From Pseudosulfitobacter koreensis (GTDB taxonomy: Bacteria > Pseudomonadota > Alphaproteobacteria > Rhodobacterales > Rhodobacteraceae), in assembly GCF_024733015.1 (NCBI RefSeq), contig NZ_JANKJG010000017.1:1-40882 (forward strand): a stretch of DNA of 40,882 nucleotides, given 5' to 3'. Position numbers and translations under genes: made by a program. The notes under the pieces were generated by a model. That model was not told where the DNA came from. It was given only the letters and a program-made list of their open reading frames with translations, and did not search any database. Numbering within the stretch: the first letter of the stretch is position 1; every line of letters starts with the position of its first letter. Below, piece after piece: positions 35,974-40,882 of this stretch.

Positions 35974-36576
35974 ATGACGAAGTTGATCCTGCGGGACGTT
36001 GAAATTCACAAAGGTTTTCTGGACCGCGCGGCGCAGGAGCATGTGCTGGAGGCCGTGCGGGGTGTGGTACTCGCCGCGCCGCTGTTTCAGCCCGACACAC
36101 CCTATGGCAAGCCGATGTCGGTTCGGATGACCTCGGCAGGCCGCTATGGCTGGTTTTCGGATCGCAGCGGCTATCGCTATGCGCAGCGCCATCCCAGCGG
36201 TGTGGATTGGCCGCCGGTGCCGCAGCCGGTGCTGGACATCTGGAACAGGCTGACGGGGCTGCAGCGGCAACCCGATTGCTGTCTGATCAACTATTACGGC
36301 GAAGGGGCGCGCATGGGTCTGCACCAAGACCGCGACGAGGCGGATTTTGCGTGGCCGGTCGTGTCGGTGTCGCTGGGTGATCCGGGGCTTTTCCGGGTCG
36401 GCAACCAGACCCGTGGCGGCAAAACCGAATCGGTCTGGCTGGAAAGCGGCGATGTGGTGGTGCTGGGCGGTGCCGCGCGGCTGACCTATCACGGGGTGGA
36501 CCGGATCAAGTTCGGGGCGGGGTCGCTGTTGCCCAAGGGCGGGCGGATCAATCTGACGCTGCGGGTGGTGGATTAG
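35974..36576 (+). CDS. alkB: Alpha-ketoglutarate-dependent DNA repair dioxygenase AlkB
   Basis: A 200-residue Fe(II)/2-oxoglutarate dioxygenase that removes alkyl groups such as 1-methyladenine and 3-methylcytosine from DNA. The iron ligands H117 and D119 (GLHQDRDEAD) and H173 (TYHGVDR) are present; R191 and R197 in GRINLTLR hold 2-oxoglutarate; NYY (106-108) is conserved. The start MTKLILRDVE at 35974 fits the family; the earlier in-frame ATG at 35932 lies inside the dnaK promoter region. It is divergent from dnaK. Its TAG stop overlaps the stop of the convergent SH3 gene in TTAG. Confidence 0.94.
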   Translation: MTKLILRDVEIHKGFLDRAAQEHVLEAVRGVVLAAPLFQPDTPYGKPMSVRMTSAGRYGWFSDRSGYRYAQRHPSGVDWPPVPQPVLDIWNRLTGLQRQPDCCLINYYGEGARMGLHQDRDEADFAWPVVSVSLGDPGLFRVGNQTRGGKTESVWLESGDVVVLGGAARLTYHGVDRIKFGAGSLLPKGGRINLTLRVVD

Positions 36577-37172
36577 GGCGCGAGGGAACAGCAGCCGGTC
36601 AGGTATCTGGGGCTGTCGCCGCCGGTCAGGACCAGCCCGATGGACAGGCCGAACAAGCGGTCGGACATTCCGTCGGAGCATTGCGCAGCATCAATGGTCG
36701 CTGTCATATTGCCCGCAGGACTGTGGCCCAGAATCGCAATGCTGTTGGTGGTGTTGGCAGCCGACAGTTCTGCGGTGGCCTGATAGGGCTGCGACCCTTG
36801 CCCGGGTTCGCGCAGGACATGAGTGGCCCCCAGCGTCAGGTTCCAGAAGGGTTCCGTTCCGAAACATTCGGCGCGCAGCGGGCTTGTGGCCTCCGCTTCG
36901 CGCTGCAGGAACCGCATCGACGTCCAGCCCGACTGTCCGCCGACATTCACCTGGCCCCAGCCCCTGTCGTCGGACAGCGCCACAATCTCGATCCCGGACT
37001 GGTCGTGCTGAAATTCGCCTATGATCTCGCTTTGTGCGTCAGGCGCTGCGCGCACGTTCAGCACGTCGTTACTGGCCACGTCGATCACGCGGTAGAGTGC
37101 GGGAAACTCAAATGCCAGAGAGGCCTGCGCCAGACCGATGATCAGCGACACTGCGACAGCCAGCGCCCGCAT
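36573..37172 (-). CDS. Exported SH3-domain protein
   Basis: A 199-residue protein with a Sec signal (MRALAVAVSLIIGLAQASLA, cut near residue 20). A bacterial SH3 domain follows (about 26-92), with YRVIDVASNDVLNVRAAPDA and WGQVNVGGQSGWTSMRFL, a fold that often binds peptidoglycan. The rest (about 98-199) is a separate domain with AECFGTEPFWNLTL, which resembles COG3650-type envelope proteins, and ends in a Cys pair (TGCCSLAP). Its start overlaps the stop of the upstream ABC permease gene (TGATG), so they are co-translated. Confidence 0.87.
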   Translation of the reverse strand: MRALAVAVSLIIGLAQASLAFEFPALYRVIDVASNDVLNVRAAPDAQSEIIGEFQHDQSGIEIVALSDDRGWGQVNVGGQSGWTSMRFLQREAEATSPLRAECFGTEPFWNLTLGATHVLREPGQGSQPYQATAELSAANTTNSIAILGHSPAGNMTATIDAAQCSDGMSDRLFGLSIGLVLTGGDSPRYLTGCCSLAP

Positions 37173-37996
37173 CAGCGCCGCGCATTCCAGCTGATCGAGG
37201 CATGGCGGCGGGTGTAGAATTCGCCCATCAGGCCCAGCATCAGCAGAACCAGCCCCACGTAGAACGGATATTCGACCGATGTGTGATGCGGCGCATAGTT
37301 GATGAATGCAAAGCCGCGCGCCTGATCAATGCAGTGAAACAGCGGGTTCCAGTCAAACATCGCCAGCATGAAGCTGGGCAGGGTATTCGCCACGAACATC
37401 TTGCCCGAAGCGATCATGTTGGCCCGTTGATAGACCAGCACGAAAATGTTGGTAAAGTTCGGAAACCAGGGTTTGACCGCCAGCACCAGGACCCCCAACG
37501 CAAGGCCGGTAAACCATGACAAGAGCAGCATGCCGAAGGCGGCAAGCGGCTGGTCGATCTCAAGCGGGACAAAGGCCACGTGGTAGATGAACAGGATCAT
37601 GAACAGCGACAGCACCTGAATATAGAGCGTGCCCAGCGCCGCCGCGGCAATCGCTATGATCGTGTTCATCGGCGCGTGCTGCATCATCGGGCTTGCCGGT
37701 CCTTCAGAGCCTGCCACCGCGCCCAGCGTCTTGGTGTGGGTCATGAAAAGAAAGATGCCGGACATGATGTAGACCAGAAAATCGCCCCGCAGTGCTGCGC
37801 CACGCAGGCCCAGAACCGAAAACATCACGTAGAACGCCATCACGAAGATCACGGCCTGAAGCATGTTCATGCCGATCGCCAGAAAGGCGTTGTTATGCGT
37901 CTTGCGCACGTTGCGGACCACCGAATGATAGATCAGTTCGGCGATCACAAGGGTGGTGCCAAAGCCGGACTGCGGCTTGCGCGTGGACTGGAACAT
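37172..37996 (-). CDS. ABC-2 type permease, polysaccharide-export (KpsM) like
   Basis: A 274-residue inner-membrane protein with about six hydrophobic helices (NMLQAVIFVMAFYVMFSVLG, LVYIMSGIFLF, IIAIAAAALGTLYIQVLSLF, and later ones) and a cytoplasmic N-terminus. The family exports capsule or O-antigen polysaccharide with a separate ATPase. FDWNPLFHCIDQARGFAFINY is the conserved KpsM/Wzm-like segment. The start MFQSTRKPQSGF (CAT at 37994-37996) has AGAGG upstream; the open frame continues further but without homology. No ATPase gene lies within the window. It is divergent from cysQ-kdsB-glycosyltransferase, consistent with a surface-glycan locus. Confidence 0.87.
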   Translation of the reverse strand: MFQSTRKPQSGFGTTLVIAELIYHSVVRNVRKTHNNAFLAIGMNMLQAVIFVMAFYVMFSVLGLRGAALRGDFLVYIMSGIFLFMTHTKTLGAVAGSEGPASPMMQHAPMNTIIAIAAAALGTLYIQVLSLFMILFIYHVAFVPLEIDQPLAAFGMLLLSWFTGLALGVLVLAVKPWFPNFTNIFVLVYQRANMIASGKMFVANTLPSFMLAMFDWNPLFHCIDQARGFAFINYAPHHTSVEYPFYVGLVLLMLGLMGEFYTRRHASISWNARR

Positions 37997-38114
37997 GTGC
38001 GGTCGTGCCTCTGATGGTGCGAATATCGCAGGGAAATCTTGCCGTTCCGTTAGTGGGGGACCATAAGGTGATCTTGCACATATTTCAATCTGGGCCGAGC
38101 AAGGAGATTTTTTC

Positions 38115-38912
38115 ATGAATTACGAGACTTTGGTGCCTGTCATGCGCCGCCTGGCGCTGGAAGCGGGCGACACGATCATGGAAATCTACGGGGCAGACGA
38201 TTTCGAGGTGAAAACCAAATCGGACGACAGCCCGGTGACCGCCGCAGACGAGGCCGCCGACGCGATCATCTCGGAGGGTCTGCGCGCGGCATTTCCCGAC
38301 ATGATGCTGGTGACCGAGGAACAATCGGCCACGCACAGCGCCAAGGGCGATACGTTCCTGATCGTCGATCCGCTCGACGGCACCAAGGAGTTCGTTCACC
38401 GCCGCGGCGATTTCACCGTAAACATCGCGCTGGTCGAAGACGGCAAACCGACGCGCGGCGTGGTCTATGCGCCCGCCAAGAACCGCATGTTCTTTACCCA
38501 GGCCAACGGTCAGACCGTGGAAGAGGCCGCGCCCTTCGACCACGACCTGATCGGATCTCTGACGCCCCTGTCGGTGTCCAAACCGGACAATGACGCGCTG
38601 ATGGTCGTCGCGTCGAAGTCACACCGCGACCAGGCGACCGATGATTACATCAACAAATATGCCGTTCGAGACATGACCTCGGCCGGCTCGTCGCTGAAAT
38701 TCTGCCTGATCGCCACGGGCGAGGCGGATCTGTATCCGCGTGTCGGCCGCACGATGGAATGGGACACCGCCGCAGGCCATGCGGTTCTGCTGGGTGCCGG
38801 CGGCAAGGTCGTGCGTTTCGATGATCACAGCGAATTGACCTATGGCAAGGAGGGGTACGCAAACCCGTTTTTCATCGCCTATTCCCCCGCTGTCGACCTT
38901 AAGCCCGCCTGA
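38115..38912 (+). CDS. cysQ: 3'(2'),5'-bisphosphate nucleotidase CysQ
   Basis: A 265-residue magnesium-dependent, lithium-sensitive phosphatase that turns 3'-phosphoadenosine 5'-phosphate, a by-product of sulfate transfer and assimilation, into AMP. Motifs are VTEEQ, DPLDGTKEF and EWDTAAGHA, the three metal-binding sites of the inositol-monophosphatase fold. AAGGAG at 38101-38106 supports the ATG at 38115. Its stop overlaps the kdsB start as TGATG. In this position it might recycle PAP from sulfation of a surface glycan (inference) or simply serve cysteine synthesis. Confidence 0.96.
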   Translation: MNYETLVPVMRRLALEAGDTIMEIYGADDFEVKTKSDDSPVTAADEAADAIISEGLRAAFPDMMLVTEEQSATHSAKGDTFLIVDPLDGTKEFVHRRGDFTVNIALVEDGKPTRGVVYAPAKNRMFFTQANGQTVEEAAPFDHDLIGSLTPLSVSKPDNDALMVVASKSHRDQATDDYINKYAVRDMTSAGSSLKFCLIATGEADLYPRVGRTMEWDTAAGHAVLLGAGGKVVRFDDHSELTYGKEGYANPFFIAYSPAVDLKPA

Positions 38913-39715
38913 TGTCGGTTCTGGTTGTCATTCCCGCCCGCTATGCCTCGACCCGCTATCCCGGCAAGCCTTTGGTGGCGCTGACCGGGGCCACCGGCGT
39001 GGCCTCCACGCTGATCGAACGCAGTTGGCGCGCCGCGATGTCGGTTCAGGGCGTCGACCGCGTGGTGGTGGCCACTGATGACGACAGGATCGCGCGGGCA
39101 GCCGAAGGGTTTGGCGCCGAGGTGGTGATGACCGCGCCGGAATGCGCCAATGGCACCGAACGCTGTGCCGAGGCACATGCGGTGCTGGGCAGCGGTTATG
39201 ACGTGGTGGTGAACCTGCAGGGCGACGCGCCGCTGACACCGCCCTGGTTCGTCGAGGCGCTGATCGAGGCGATGCAGACCGCGCCCGATGCCGATATCGC
39301 CACGCCGGTGCTGCGCTGCGACGGGGCGACGTTGAACGGGTTTTTGGCCGACCGCAAGGCGGGCCGCGTCGGCGGCACCACGGCGGTGTTCGACCGCAAC
39401 CGCAAGGCGCTGTATTTCAGCAAGGAAGTCATCCCATTCATCGGCACGGCGTATGCGGATGACGCCGCCGAGACGCCGGTGTTTCATCACGTGGGTGTCT
39501 ATGCATACCGGCCTGCGGCGCTGGCGGACTATCCCAGCTGGTCCACTGGCCCGCTTGAGCAGCTTGAGGGACTGGAGCAGCTGCGGTTCATGGAAAGCGG
39601 CGGATCGGTTCTGTGCGTCGAGGTGGACGCGCGCGGTCGCCAGTTCTGGGAGCTGAACAACCCGCAGGACGTGCCCCGGATCGAAAAGATGATGGCCGAG
39701 ATGGGTCTGGAATGA
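38912..39715 (+). CDS. kdsB: CMP-Kdo synthetase (3-deoxy-manno-octulosonate cytidylyltransferase)
   Basis: A 267-residue nucleotidyltransferase that activates Kdo for lipopolysaccharide or capsule. The N-terminal VIPARYASTRYPGKPL is the CTP-binding loop. VVNLQGDAPLTPP is the substrate and magnesium site, where the more common form is QGDEP; the Ala variant occurs in some related enzymes. GVYAYRPAALADYPSW and the ending LEQLEGLEQLRFMESG are typical. It overlaps cysQ by one base and the glycosyltransferase by four (ATGA), so all three are coupled. Confidence 0.95.
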   Translation: MSVLVVIPARYASTRYPGKPLVALTGATGVASTLIERSWRAAMSVQGVDRVVVATDDDRIARAAEGFGAEVVMTAPECANGTERCAEAHAVLGSGYDVVVNLQGDAPLTPPWFVEALIEAMQTAPDADIATPVLRCDGATLNGFLADRKAGRVGGTTAVFDRNRKALYFSKEVIPFIGTAYADDAAETPVFHHVGVYAYRPAALADYPSWSTGPLEQLEGLEQLRFMESGGSVLCVEVDARGRQFWELNNPQDVPRIEKMMAEMGLE

Positions 39716-40779
39716 CCCGACCGCCGGTCAGCGTGGTGATTGTCAGCCGCGGTCGACCGGATGCGCTTTGCTTATGTCTGACGGGGTGCATGCAGTTGCA
39801 CTATGACCCGTTCGAGATCGTGGTCGTGGCCGACCCTGCGGGCGTTGCCGCAACGCAGGCGCTGCCCTTTGCCGATCGGATCAAGATTGTCGGCTTTGAC
39901 GCCGCGAATATCTCGGCGGCGCGCAATGCGGGCATCGACGCGGCGGCGGGGGACATCGTCGCCTTTGTCGACGACGATGCGGTGCCGGAACCCACTTGGC
40001 TGCTGCATCTTGTGGCCGCGATGCAGCAGCACGACACTGTTGTCGCGGGCGGATTTGTGCGCGGGCGCAATGGCATTTCCTATCAATGGCAGGGGCGCAC
40101 GCTGAACGCTGTGGGCGATGCGTCGGACCTGCCGATTGCAGGCACTGAGCCGATTGTCGTGCACCCCGGACCTGACCGCTGCGCCAAGACCGAGGGCACC
40201 AATATGGCGGTGCGCCGCGATGTGCTGGTCAGCCTGGGCGGGTTTGATCCGGCCTATCACTATTATTTGGATGAAACCGACCTGAATATGCTGCTGGGCC
40301 AGGCGGGGTATCCCTGTGCCATCGTGCCTCTGGCGCAGGTGCATCATGGCTTTGCCGCGAACACCCGTCGGCGCGCCGACCGGGTGCCCACCGACCTGTT
40401 CGATATCGGCGCCAGTTGGGCGGTGTTTGAGCGCAAGTTCATTCCGCAAGGGCAGCACCGGGAGCACTGGCAGCGCATTCGCATTTCTGAACGGAACCGA
40501 GCGTTGCGGCTGATGGTCAGCGGCCACATCGAGCCGCGCGCGGTCACGCAGCTGCTGTCGCGGCTGGACCAGGGGTATGATGCGGGCATGGCGCGTGAAC
40601 CGGGGACAGGGTCACTGGCCGAAACGCCCGGTGCCCCGTTCCTGCGAATCGAGCCAGGGGCCAAGCCTTGCAGGTTCATCGCCACGCGCAGAATCGGTGC
40701 CGCCGAGGCCCGTGCAAAAGCCCGTCAGAGGGTGAAAGACGGCGAAACTGTTACGGTGTTGGTTTTCATTGAGAACTGA
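39712..40779 (+). CDS. Family 2 glycosyltransferase, 3' end replaced by an insertion sequence
   Basis: A 355-residue GT-A fold glycosyltransferase. The start MTRPPVSVVIVSRGRPDAL overlaps kdsB by four bases. The nucleotide-sugar/metal motif is FVDDDAVPEP (D87-D89), followed by TEGTNMAVRRDVLVSLGGFD and the catalytic-loop DETD. It would add sugars to a surface glycan. The last nine residues (VTVLVFIEN) are read from sequence that looks like the end of an IS21-type element: the repeat beginning at 40763 lies inside the frame and supplies the TGA stop. How much of the native C-terminus is lost is unknown, but the catalytic domain is whole. Confidence 0.88.
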   Translation: MTRPPVSVVIVSRGRPDALCLCLTGCMQLHYDPFEIVVVADPAGVAATQALPFADRIKIVGFDAANISAARNAGIDAAAGDIVAFVDDDAVPEPTWLLHLVAAMQQHDTVVAGGFVRGRNGISYQWQGRTLNAVGDASDLPIAGTEPIVVHPGPDRCAKTEGTNMAVRRDVLVSLGGFDPAYHYYLDETDLNMLLGQAGYPCAIVPLAQVHHGFAANTRRRADRVPTDLFDIGASWAVFERKFIPQGQHREHWQRIRISERNRALRLMVSGHIEPRAVTQLLSRLDQGYDAGMAREPGTGSLAETPGAPFLRIEPGAKPCRFIATRRIGAAEARAKARQRVKDGETVTVLVFIEN

Positions 40780-40882
40780 CCCGGTATTTTCACCGAGATT
40801 TGACCCACCCTTTATTGTTTATCAGCGGTCATGATTTGGTCAATGGCTGCGTCTCCTTTCGTGTTTTCTTTGCAGCTTCTGA
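40749..40882. mobile_element. Terminal region of a probable IS21-family insertion sequence (runs off window)
   Basis: Two direct repeats, TTTTCATTGAGAACTGACCC (40763-40782) and TTTTCACCGAGATTTGACCC (40787-40806), match at 16 of 20 positions and stand 24 bases apart. Repeated transposase-binding sites near the tip are typical of IS21 elements, whose ends start TG; a TG at 40749-40750 would be the tip. Beyond lies AT-richer sequence without a clear gene; a minus-strand frame ending at 40829 might be the tail of the helper ATPase gene, which is unproven. The opposite end, inverted repeat and target duplication lie outside. Confidence 0.55.

Noticed and set aside
1..40882. CRISPR array, prophage, toxin-antitoxin or defence island
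   Set aside because: No spaced identical repeats, integrase, phage or nuclease-type genes were seen. Apart from the IS end the content is core chromosomal.

Overview
The window is a gene-dense stretch of chromosome, very probably from a marine alphaproteobacterium of the family Rhodobacteraceae (roseobacter group). This rests on high-GC codon use, the family look of nearly every protein, and the gene order comF - grxC - nitrilase - marR / ubiG, together with the rimP - nusA - ylxR - infB operon. No rRNA or tRNA gene and no CRISPR array was found. No gap between genes exceeds about 200 bases.

Layout. 1-9.9 kb: the tail of an unknown gene; a histone-deacetylase-like hydrolase; a cupin; an oligopeptide-type ABC binding protein without its transporter; a YegD-like Hsp70; a minus-strand pair of a PLP enzyme and an M20 peptidase; an RlmD/TrmA-family RNA methyltransferase; an L,D-transpeptidase and a CAP-domain lipoprotein. 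10-18 kb: a second L,D-transpeptidase; a 59-residue membrane peptide with a strong terminator; ferrochelatase; a small methyltransferase divergent from comF; grxC, a nitrilase-family amidase and a MarR regulator; ubiG; prolyl iminopeptidase followed by a half-length binding protein. 18-23.5 kb: rimP-nusA-ylxR-infB, preceded by a promoter-like sequence and a hairpin-plus-T terminator only 31 bases before rimP, so a leader attenuator is possible. 23.5-32.6 kb: a 44-residue protein; a minus-strand parvulin-argJ-mutT operon; divergent secA; two exported proteins, the second a phosphate-binding-like domain joined to an OmpA domain; radC. 32.6-36.6 kb: dnaK-dnaJ with a heat-shock-like promoter, and divergent alkB. 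36.6-40.9 kb: an SH3 protein and an ABC-2 permease, divergent from cysQ-kdsB-glycosyltransferase, which looks like the edge of a surface-polysaccharide (Kdo) locus. The last gene appears to be cut by the end of an IS21-like insertion sequence.

Functionally this is mostly core machinery: translation initiation and transcription elongation, protein export and folding (SecA, parvulin, DnaK/DnaJ, Hsp70), cell-wall crosslinking, haem and ubiquinone synthesis, arginine synthesis and nucleotide-pool cleaning. Genes are tightly packed. Six same-strand pairs overlap as TGATG or ATGA. Four of eight convergent pairs share their last four bases as an overlapping double stop. No obvious new defence or mobile system was found. 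The best leads are the exported pair after secA, the rimP leader, two tiny proteins and the IS junction.
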